A DNA stretch of 64,000 nt, taken from contig BLAL01000257.1 in assembly GCA_015698045.1 (NCBI GenBank), positions 434,001 to 498,000 of the forward strand. The letters are read 5' to 3'. Each line of letters begins with the position of its first letter. The stretch's first letter is position 1. The DNA is from Rhizophagus clarus. Lineage: Eukaryota > Glomeromycota > Glomeromycetes > Glomerales > Glomeraceae. Position numbers and translations under genes: made by a program. The notes under the pieces are model-generated. The model was given only the letters and a program-made list of their open reading frames with translations. It searched no databases and was not told the DNA's origin. Of this stretch, positions 12,701 through 23,327 are shown piece by piece.

Positions 12701-15700
12701 GACGGTTTTGATCTAATCATTGATTTTTTTCTTGTGTTTATCATTTGAAATTTTTAAGTTATTTTTATCAATTTAAATGCAATGCTAAATATGCAAATTT
12801 CTGATAAACTTTCAAGCTTTATAAATATTTTGTCTATCAAAGAGTTCTTCAATTTTTTCCTTTCTTCTATTGATTAAAAATGTTTATTTAACGTATAATA
12901 AAATATAAAAATAACTTGACCAATATTTGTGAAAACAAAAAACATTGTTATCTTAATAAAAATATAAGTTTAGTGTTTTCTGTTTCCCAATAGTTTATAA
13001 TTTCATAATTTATATAAGACTTTAGCTTAAATAATTATATTATGTTAAATTACATTTCATTGTTGTCTTCATTTTTATCTTATCTATAAACTATTGTTAA
13101 TATAAAATTTAGAACTGTAATTCTGTATGTTATAATATAACAACCATGTTACCTTGCGGTAGATCCGCAGTTACAATACCTAAACTGACTACCATTAGTG
13201 TTTTGTGTTATTTCTATTAAATAATAATATTATTATGTCAATCTTACAATATTTTAAATATAATAATGTAGTATCCATTATAATAGTTATTTTAATCATA
13301 TTGATACTATATACTTTTTGTATAAATAATAGTTCATATAAACTATAAATACACCTAACACCTAATTTGAGTCATTGTATCTTTTCTTTAGAAGTGTCTT
13401 ACATTCGGATGAACTATCGGAATGATCAGATTGACTTCTCCATATCATTATTGAAATATTGTCATAATATTAAAGAATGTGTATTTTTTTTTAGTAATTA
13501 TGACATAATTTCAGGCACTTAAATTAATTAAACAGAAATCACATTTACATAATTTTTAAATTTTTTAAATTTAATTATAATTTATAATTTGAAGGCTTTA
13601 GTAATATAGAGAAAGATAAATATATAAAGTATTGACATGCTGTTAAAAGTAATTTTAAATATAAATATTATATTATATTTTGTAAAATAGTTTTTTATAA
13701 TTGATAGAATTAGTGCATCTTATGATAATAAGAAATCCTAATCCTTTGACTTTAGCCTTTAAATATTTGATTTTTAAATTTTAGATATCCAATAAGGCTG
13801 AGTTTATCTTCAAATATTTTAGATATTTTATCTTGAATTTTAATTATTTGAAAGATTTGTGTTTAAATATTTTTTAAAAACTAATTACATATTTCATTTT
13901 TAAAATTTAATTATTTGACTTTAACTTTTTTTAATAATTAAAAAATTTATATAAAAGTAATTTTAATGATTATGAAAATAGAAAAAAAAGATCTATCATA
14001 TTATATATTTAATTTATCGTATTGAAATATTGTAGACTATATCGCTACATATATGGTATTAAATATAGTAGTAGAACATCTATAGTCAAAAATATATTTC
14101 TATTTAGCTACATTCTACATTAAGTTTATCCATAATTGCACATAAATTTATAACATTATTGAAATATTTTTAAGGCAAATAAATACGAAAAATTATTTTT
14201 ATAATCAAAAGAATTCATAATCAAAATAACATTCATTACTGTATAGATCATAATAAACAGTAAGAAATTGAAATTGTATGATAAAACTGATAAAGATAAA
14301 TTTATTTTATTGTCAAAAAATTGCAAATAAAAGTGTTTAACAACTAGTATTCAGTTCATTGCCATATTTGAAATTGAATCAAAACAATCAAGTTGGAATG
14401 GACCTAAAAAAAGAAACATTTAGTACCTTTCTTATAGGTGGCTTAGGTGCTAGAGAAATTTATTTACATCATATAATCATATCCACAGTTAGTAAATTCA
14501 ATGGTTGTATATGATACTCCGCAATAACTTTAGTTACATTATTGTGAACGTTCTTCTATTCAAGAAACGCTTTCAATAATTAATATTATTCTGCATGCTG
14601 CTTTACGTCTTACTGAAAGTCAAAGTTGTATACAAAACACACGACTAGTCATACTTCATTTCAGTTCTGTGTTTAGACGCTTTATCAAAACATCATATCG
14701 ATATATTTAAAATTCTGGTAATATCTATAATGTTGTGTAAACTTATAGAGTCCAACATTTTCACCGCATTCTAAAGGAGTGAGCTCACAAGTTCTTAATA
14801 TTTTATACAGGAAACAGGAAAGTATTTCAAAAAAATGAATTTTTTTTTTTAGAAACTCATCATAATTTTAAGAAATTTGAAGACAGTACATGTTAACAAA
14901 TTATTCAATTCACTAAATATTTTTGAATATTGACCATATATATTTAAAATTTATATATTTTTGTTTATTTTTTTTTTATATAAAATAATTTTACAAGCGT
15001 TATTAAATCAAAACGAAATCAATATTACTTTCATATTTCTTTCCATAAATAAAATCTATGCGTATGGTTTTTATGACATATTTTAATTTTTTAGCTTTAA
15101 ATGGAACAATATTTTCAATTGTTTGAATTTTTTTATAAGAGAATGAAAACAACAGAAAGTACTCTATAAGGACTATAGCCCAAACTCCGAACCCTACTCT
15201 ATAGATTTCATATCATTACGTCACAAAAACAACAAGGTTTATAATCCTGCTTATTCGTGTCACTAATTAAGCCAGTAACACGTCCTTATTGAATAATAAT
15301 AATAAAGTTTTATATAATGATACTACCGTATTTTCCAACTAAACATACTAATTCTGAGCGGAGTGAAGGAAATCGAATATTAAAGAGTAAAAAAGGTAAA
15401 ATATCATTCAGAGCAATATTATTAATAGATAAGAATCATGTAACAACAATAAATTAGCTTTGTCATATATTGTTATGGTAGTCACTAATTCTAGTTAGTT
15501 ATTATTACACATCATTTCAATGATTCAATTTGACAAAATGTAATTACAGTATGCCATAGTATTAATTAACATTTAATTGTATTTAATACTAATATGATAT
15601 ACCTTACTTTATAATTGCATCAAAGTTTTATTTTTACAACGTTTAAAGTTTAAACAAATTTCTAAGCCATCTCCATGGTATTTCGTGCTTAAAAACTTTT

Positions 15701-15880
15701 TGATGTTAGTTTATAATACTAAGTAGTAAATTTTTACAAACATAATTAATTCAAATTTGCTAAATAAATCGCAAATAAAAATAAAATAATAAACAAATAT
15801 TATTTCAATAATTATTTTACTTAATTGTAAAATCTGATATACTGTATTCTATAAACAAATTAAGAATAAATGAACAGAAT
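9800..15880. other. Gene-poor AT-rich region
   Basis: I see no supportable gene in these six kilobases. Short open frames are present on both strands but lack family resemblance and splice context. Faint coding-like strings occur on the minus strand near 12100-12180 and on the plus strand near 14540-14710, each under 60 residues. No tRNA or rRNA was recognised. Confidence 0.55.
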
Positions 15881-15890
15881 TTAATAATTT

Positions 15891-18800
15891 TTAACATATC
15901 ATATAATCCAAACACTCAGAAATAATATCAGTAAGATTGCGACTTGTACAATATGCTTGTGGATGAGATTGTATAGAAATATTGGATTCTCCTTGTTCTA
16001 AAACATCGTTTGCTTTTATGAAATCAAACATATCATTTTTTAATTTGTTGCCAATATTAGGTACTATAAACCTATGATCTCCATCCTTATTCACTTTATA
16101 ATACAAATCAATACATCTAATCCATTCAGATATTTTATATTCGACCTCTGTTATGGTTGGTCTATTTTCTGGATCTGAATCCCAACATTTTTCCATTAAA
16201 TCCACATAACATTTTGGAGTATTTCTCATAATTTCAGGACGTTCTCCTTTACAGATACTTAAACTAAGTTGAATATCATGTGCTTTATGATTAAAAGGAG
16301 AAGTACCTGATGTAAATTCCCACATTATCATTGAAAAACTATAAATATCACTTGCTGAAGTATACGGTTTGTTTCTTAATATTTCGGGTGCCATATAAGG
16401 CAAAACTCCATAAATTTCATTACCTTTATCAGGATCTTGTAATTCGCTTATGGGTTTGCATAATCCTAAATCAATAATAAATGCTTCATTATAATCATCA
16501 GACATTAAAATATTACCATCATGAAAATCACCATGAGTTAAATTTGATTTATGAACTACTTTAAGTCCCAATATAATTTTTTTCAATAATTGTAACTTGT
16601 CTTGCCACTTAAATTTAATTATATCGGATAAACATTTCCTCAAACTTCCTTTTTGTGCGTAACTCATTACTATTATATAATTTAAATTATTTGGATCTTG
16701 AGTAATTCCAAAGATTTGAATAAATTTTGAAAATGATTTCTTTTGGCAATTATAATGATATTTCCACTATATAAATAATAACAAAATTATTAATATTTTT
16801 TTAAAAAAAAAAAAATCACTTAAATATAAATATTATGTACACCTACCTCATCCAGAAATTTATTGTTTAAACATGATGAATTATTAAGTATTTTAAGTAC
16901 TACCTCATAACCTATTTGAAAATTCCATCTTTTCCATTGTTGTCTATCAAAATTCCAACTGTTAACAGGTCCATCTAACCAGATAGCCTTATGAATTTTA
17001 CTAAATCCTCCTTTATTATAATAATTAATATTTGATAATTTATCATAAGGTATCCACTCTAAAATTTCATAACTATTTTTGGCATTTAATTGTGCTTCTT
17101 GAATAAATTTGTCAATAAATTCATTTTTACTAGTCCACTTCGAAAAATCTTGTTCAAATCGTTTAGAGTTACATTGTTGGCACCATTGATAATCACTATG
17201 TGGTTGTTTACATTCGTTACATAATTCAACTTTAACTTTGAAACTTCCTTTATTACTTTCTACTATTTTTTGATGCCAATAAAATGCTTTTTCTAAATTC
17301 TTTTCTATTCCTTCTCCATTGTTATAACAATCAACTAAATTAAGCATTGCTTCTTTATTACCATTTACTGCTGCTTTTTGATACCAGTAAAAGGCTTTTT
17401 CTAAATTTTTTTCTATTCCTTCTCCATTTTTATAACAAATGGCCAGATTAAACATTGCATTAATAAGATTTTTTTCTGTTGCAGCCTTTTGATACCAGTA
17501 AAAGGCCTTTTTTAAATTCATTCCTATTCCTACTCCATTTTTATAACAATTGGCTAAATTAAGTATCGCTTTTTCATTACCATTTTTTACTGATTCTTGA
17601 TACCAGTAAAAGGCTTTTTTAAAATTCTTTTCTATTCCTTCACCATTGTAATAACAATTGGCTAAATTAAACATTGCTTCCTTAACTCCATTTTCTGTTG
17701 CTTTTTGATACCAGAAAAAAGCTTTTTCTAAATTCTTTTCTATTCCTTTACCATTCCTATAACAATTGGCTAAATTAAACATTGCATTAATATGATACTT
17801 TTCTGCTGCTTTTTGATACCAGTAAAAAGATTTTTTTAAATTCTTTTCTGTACCTTCTCCATTATAATAACAATTGGCTAGATTAAACATTGCTACTATA
17901 TTATCATATTCTGCAGCTTTTTGATACCAGTAAAAGGCTTTTTTTAAACACTTTTCTATTCCTTCTCCATTTTCATAACAATTGGCTAAATTAAACATTG
18001 CTACTTTATGATTATTTTCTGCAGCTTTTTGATACCAGTAAAAGGCTTTTTCTAAATTCTTTTCTATTCCTTCTCCATTTTCATAACAAATGGCTAAATT
18101 GTTCATTGCTACTTCATAAGCATGTTCTGCAGCTTTTTGATACCAGTAAAAGGCTTTTTCTAAATTTTTTTCTATTCCTTCTCCATTGTAATAACAATTG
18201 GCTAAATTAAACATTGCTATTTTATTGTCATTTTCTGCTACTTTTTGATACAAATAAAATGCTTTTTCCAAATTCTTTTCTATTCCTTCTCCTTTGTAAT
18301 AACAAACTGCTAAATTAAGCATTGCTTTTTCATTACCATATTCTGCAGCTTTTTGATACCAGTAAAAGGCTTTTTCTAAATTCTTTTCTGTGCCTTTTCC
18401 ATTGCAATAACAAATAGCTAAATTATTCATTGCTTCTTCATAAGCATATTCTGCAGCTTTTTGATACCAGAAAAAGGCTTTTTCTAAATTCTTTTCTATT
18501 CCTTCTCCATTTTCATAACAAGTGGCTAAATTATTCATTGCTTTTTCATTACCTTTTTCTGCAGCTTTTTGATACCAGTAAAAGGCTTTTTCTAAATTCT
18601 TTTCTATTCCTTCTCCATTTTCATAACAAATGGCTAAATTATTCATTGCTTCTTCATAAGCATTTTCTGCAGCTTTTTGATACCAGTAAAAGGCTTTTTC
18701 TAAATTCTTTTCTATCCCTTCTCCATTTTCATAACAAATGGCTAAATTATTCATTGCTTTTTCATTACCTTTTTCTGCAGCTTTTTGATACCAGTAAAAG

Positions 18801-19240
18801 GCTTCTTCTAAATTTTTTACTATTCCTTCTCCATTGTAATAACAATTAGCCAAAATAAACATTGCTATGTGATTTCCATTTTCCGCAGCTTTTTTATACC
18901 AGTAAAAAGCTTTTTCTAAATTCTTTTCTGTTCCTTCCCCATTGTAATAACAAATGGCCAAATTCAACATTGCTATCTTATTGCCATTTTCTGTTGCTTT
19001 TTGATACCAGTAAAAGGCTTTTTCTAAATTCTTTTCTATTCCTTCACCATTGTAATAACAATAGGCTAAATTAAACATAGCTATTTCATTACCATTTTCT
19101 GCATCTTTTTGATACCAGTAAAAAGTTTTTTTCAAATTCTTTTCTGTTCCTTCTTTATTATAATAATGATTTGTTAAATTATTAATTGCTTCACTATTTT
19201 CTGTTGCTTTTTCTAAATTTTCTTTTATACTACTTGACAT
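15891..19240 (-). CDS. Sel1-repeat protein kinase, two exons
   Basis: Exon 1 is 19240-16847 and exon 2 is 16766-15891, with an 80-bp phase-0 intron (GTAGGT...TATAG). The product is 1,089 residues. I chose the Met at 19240 (MSSSIKEN) because the 17 codons above it look non-genic. Residues about 10-660 are some 18 Sel1-like repeats of 36 residues (consensus AMFNLANCYYNGEG, then EKNLEKAFYWYQKA), a scaffold of helical pairs for protein binding. A C-x2-C-x8-C-x2-C zinc ribbon follows, then a TKL/Tyr-like kinase domain: glycine loop KGGFSKIHKA, Lys in VVLKIL, catalytic loop HGDFHDGNIL, DLG in place of DFG, and MAPEIL. All catalytic residues are kept, so it may be active as a Ser/Thr or dual-specificity kinase. 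The short tail has no membrane segment. The Sel1-kinase pairing is well known in Glomeromycotina. Confidence 0.92.
17260..19200 (-). repeat. 108-bp intragenic tandem repeats (Sel1 units)
   Basis: About 18 copies of a 108-bp unit encode the 36-residue Sel1 repeats. Many copies are nearly identical at the nucleotide level, including synonymous positions, so recent duplication or gene conversion is likely. Two alternating unit types (GNEKAMNNLA and AYEEAMNNLA) recur in units 5 to 8, suggesting copying in pairs. Confidence 0.9.
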
Positions 19241-19290
19241 AATTTTAAATAAAGCTAGGTAATGAAAAGCTCTGTAGTGCAAATACCGCA

Positions 19291-19455
19291 TTTTACAGCA
19301 GGTACAGCAGGTGTCACGGCAGGTGTTGCGGCAGGTAGGGCAGGTGTCACAGCGGATAGCGACTGTTTTCAGCGGCAGGTACTACAGCAGGTATTGCGGC
19401 AGGATCAGCAGGTATCACAGCAGGTACGGCAGGTACAGTGACAGGTGCAACAGCC
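19291..19455. repeat. GCAGGT-rich degenerate minisatellite
   Basis: Repeated GCAGGT(A/G/T)(C/T)N units, 9-15 bp long, form a GC-rich island just 5' of the minus-strand Sel1 kinase. One plus-strand frame gives Thr-Ala-Gly-Val repeats but has no start and soon hits a stop, so I treat it as noncoding. It may lie in the kinase promoter or 5' UTR. Confidence 0.75.
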
Positions 19456-19759
19456 CACCCATCTGATCAACAAAGCATAAAAGGACAATTTTATTGAATC
19501 ATGTAATAGCGATTGTCGTGGTTTTTTTTTTAATTCAAAAATTAATTATTATTTTATTCATTGTCTTGCTCAAGTGATTAATAAAAAAAAATTCAATTTA
19601 CATTGGGTTCTTCATATTGGTACCTTAAAGAAAAAAAATCATTATTTGTTTACGTTACGTTACGCCAAATAAAAAATTTTTTTGTAATACATTCGAATCT
19701 AAAAAAAAAACATTGCAAAAAAAAATAAAAAAAATCCTTATCTCTTTTCTCCGTTCCTA

Positions 19760-20805
19760 GAATTCTTAACGGGTAAGGTCAATTAGGTTTACCCAAAATA
19801 TTCAGATCAGGTCAGATCGGGATAGGCTGCAGTTTTAACCTGACCCGATTGACCCGTTGACCAAAAAGAAATTATTGAAAAAAATAATGTGTATAAAATG
19901 TATAAAATGGTTTATAAAACCGTTTCTTTTTTCTTTTTTTTTTAAAAAAAAAAAAAAGAAAAAAATATTAGACCGGTTAAAAACTGTTTTTTTAACACGT
20001 ATTTTGACTTTTTTTTAAAACAAATAAAAAAAACGTTAATTAAATAATATTTCTTAAGCGAATTAAAAAAACGTCAATTAAACTTTTTTACTAAAAAATT
20101 TAAAAATAGTAATTAGGCGATTTTTTAACATTTTTTTTATTAACACGAACATAAGAATTAAAACCTAAAGCGTTAATAAATAAAATTTTCTTATCAAGTT
20201 AAAAAAAAATGCTAAATAAACGTTTTTTGATGTTTTTTTACTAAAAGTTTGTATTTGACTTTTTTTTAAACGGATTAAACATTTTTTACAGGTTTCTTTT
20301 ATCACAAATTCAAAGATAAATGGTTTTTACTAAAATGAATCAAAAATGCTAAATAAAAGTTTTTAACTTTTTTTATTATAACGAATCAAAAACGGTAGAT
20401 ACATATATTGAAAGTGAATTAGAATGTTTTTTTGACATTTTTTTTTTTTATTAATACGAATATACGAGTTAAAAAAAAGTTATTAAATAAACGTTTTTGT
20501 GCCAAACGGATCAAAAAACGCTAGGTAAACTTTTTTTTTGTTTTTTTCTTACTAAAATGGATCAAAAAAATGCTCAGTTAACGTCTTTTTAACATTTTTT
20601 ACTAAATGGATCAAAAAACAAAAAAAAACGTTTTTTGACATTCGTTTAATTAAAAAATGTTTTTAAAATCGAATTTAACAAAACGTTACTTAGCTTTAAT
20701 TTTTTTTTTTTTTTTTTTTTTGATAATGCGCAATGTTTTTTTTATTAAAACGTTTCGCAATTTTTTTTTTTTTAAACTTTTTATATAGAATTTAATAAAA
20801 AAAAG
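19760..20805. repeat. GACCCG motif block plus degenerate A/T array
   Basis: At about 19770-19865 inverted and direct GACCCG/CGGGTC-like motifs occur (CAGGTCAGATCGGGATAGG, CCTGACCCGATTGACCCG). The next 900 bases are a degenerate array of AACGTTTTTT, ACTAAAATGGATCAAAAA and long T runs. A similar pairing, in the opposite order, occurs at 47630-48535. Confidence 0.6.
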
Positions 20806-21454
20806 CCCTATAAAAAATAAATGTCCGGAAAATGTTATCAAAAATGTCCGGAGAATGTCTGGAATAAATCTGATGTGTCCGGAAAATGTCCACTTTTTTG
20901 GTACATGTCTGACACACTTCTGATACTTAAAATTTTGACATGTCCTAACTTTGTCCAGAATTCATCCAGTATTTATTCGGTATAAAATTTTGGACAAATT
21001 CCAGACAGTTAAACCTGGACAAATTCTGGACATAGCAAAAAAACCAGATAGACAAATTCCGGACATGAAAAAGTTCAGGACAAATTCTGGATACTATTTC
21101 CAAAAAAGGATAAATTAATTTTGTAAAAAAATGCAAAAAGCACAAAACTGACATTCAAAATCTTTTCTGTCGTACTAATTAAAATTGCAGAGCAGGCAAA
21201 AATACTATATATCTATGATATAAAAATTCTGGGTTAAGGAATAATGATGATCATCTATCCATTGATCATCTTTTGTGGCAAAATTTTACAAAAATACATT
21301 TCTGGACAATTTCAGGACAAATTCCTAATATCCCGGAAATGCAGTGTTTTCGGAACAGTTTCCGGACACACAGTGTCCAGAATTTCCGACAATTATTTAG
21401 ACAATTTTTCTGGACATTTTCTGGACATTATCCGGACACATATTTTTTATAGGG
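20806..21454. mobile_element. 649-bp non-autonomous TIR element (copy 2, complete)
   Basis: The ends are CCCTATAAAAAATA (20806-20819) and its inverse TATTTTTTATAGGG (21441-21454). Inside each end, TGTCCGGA/TCCGGACA motifs separated by about 10 bases are iterated many times, giving the element a long, loosely palindromic structure. An AAG flanks both ends and may be a 3-bp target duplication. There is no transposase; open frames inside are accidental. The part equivalent to copy 1 begins at 21122. Confidence 0.8.
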
Positions 21455-21649
21455 AAGCTTAGTAAATAATTCAATGTTATTAGAATCATAAAAATTGCTT
21501 CTACAATGTACAATACTTATAATTTATATTATTAGAAGTTTAGAACTAGCAAAAATTTAATTTTACATACAGGATATTTGTATAATTTTTATAAATATTA
21601 TTGATAAAAACTCACACGAGTGCCTAATCACATGATTTAAAATAAACTA

Positions 21650-22600
21650 GGTACTTTTTACAATAATTGGTTACTATGAGATAATTAGCCGATGAACTTC
21701 CTTTTCTTTAACTGTTGCCCGTTCATACATTGCATGATGGAATGATGTAAGGATAAGCTCTATTTATCTATTAATTCCTCCAAAACCATTCCAGAATACT
21801 CAACTCATAAATCTAATTAAGCTAAATTATTTAAAGACTTTTCCCATATTAGACAGTTCATTTCTGAACTATTTATTAGTTCATCGCCATCTTTTATTGT
21901 TTCAATTTATGTGATGATCATTTTAATAATATTTTTTCTAGGTAAAGAAAAAGTAGAATATCTGGTGGTAGTATTTGAAAAGCCGTTATACTTGTTTTAT
22001 TTCTCCATTAAATTATTACTCTGTAAAATTTAATTAATATATTTCACTTCTCTTGCTTCTACTTCTAATATTGAGGATCACTTTCTTATTTACTTTGACA
22101 ATCTACTATTTATTAATACATATTTACCATATGGACTTGTTACTAATATTCATATGTGCTGATAAAAACAGATAAACACAATATCCATAGTTGATAGGAG
22201 TGAGAGAAAGAACAGTTCATGTAATTGAATTTCATCATTTTTATGAGACCTGCGTTTAGGAAATTAATAGATCAACTATGGTCGTGAGGGGCATTAATAA
22301 TGTGTGAGTGTTTTGGCTTATTTTCTTGACTTAAAGTAGCAAAATCAGGAAATTCATATGTAAAGAAATGGATATTTCGTTTAGGCCAGTGGTAAAGCCA
22401 TAAGTTAACAAAGGTGGATCCAATGATGTGATTATTTTAAATTTCTGGCATGATTGACAATGACTCTCTATTTTTAGAATCGGCCTTGGTAGCTGATACC
22501 AAAAAAAAAAAAAAATTAGAATATTGTCTTCATGCAAATTAGACTCATTACAAAAAAAAGCTCTTTCATATCTTGTAAATAAATTTAAATGTGTATGCAA
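21650..22600 (-). pseudogene. Decayed minus-strand coding element, unknown
   Basis: Coding-like text with stops at expected Trp/Gln positions includes SLHHSIMQCMNGQQLKKRK, NSSEMNCLIWEKSLNNLA and TRYSTFSLPRKNIIKMIIT. An 89-residue open frame at 22600-22331 contains FKIITSLDPPLLTYGFTTGL. I cannot name the family. The pattern is that of a dispersed multicopy element that has lost function. Confidence 0.4.
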
Positions 22601-23196
22601 TAATGCAGTATTATTTTTAGAAATGTATATGTAATAATATTATCATGTTTAAAAATGTGATAATATTATATTTAGAAATATATGTGTAATGAATCTCTTA
22701 ACCATCACATCAGAGATTGATTAACTCTCAAAATAATGGAAATAATGGAAAAATTAGCAGTAAATCATGCTGCTTTGACAAATTATACTAAAGAAAGAAT
22801 ATTGACATATTGAAATATGCTACATAAATATACAATGACTAATAAACTTATACGTAATATATTGTATTTGTGTGTTAAGATAAATCCGCAAGGTTTATCA
22901 AGTTATTATGTAGCGCATGTTTGACGAAAAAACTTTCATGTTTCAAAAAGTACAGCAAAATTTATGACTGATGGTAATTTAAATTATAATAGATAACTAG
23001 TTCTGAGTAATGTTATTGAACATTGCAGAATGATTCTTAATTAATCTTCAAAAGTGTAATTTCAATACAAATCTTGATTTTTCTGTGTCACGTTACTGTC
23101 ACGTTGAGTTACAATGTCACACTAATATGTCAAATTGTGACGTATGATTTGTTAAATTAAACGAATGCACATACTGAGTCATATGAAAATTAAGGA

Positions 23197-23236
23197 TACG
23201 TCACCATGACGCCTATAATGAAAGAAAATATAAAAA
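23197..23236 (+). promoter_or_regulatory. CRE-like pair and TATA box of the first Hsp70-like gene
   Basis: TACGTCACCATGAC (23197-23210) contains two inverted TGAC cores, and TATAAAAA (23229-23236) lies 92 bases before the ATG. Further GTCACGTT and GTGACGTA sites lie upstream (23085-23150). A very similar TACGTCATTGTGAC sits before the paralogue at 33997. Function is inferred. Confidence 0.5.
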
Positions 23237-23327
23237 GATACAGTATATATAGTATAAAGTGATCACTTTTTCGATCGATAAAAATTTTTTATCATAAAAA
23301 CTTTGAAAAAACCTGTAGTTATAAAAT

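Noticed and set aside
13140-13200. Possible tRNA-like stretch with GCGGTAGATCCGC
   Set aside because: Only one short stem; no T-loop or acceptor pairing.
17998-19074. Plus-strand open frames with repeating Leu-Phe-rich text
   Set aside because: They are antisense shadows of the 108-bp Sel1 repeats.
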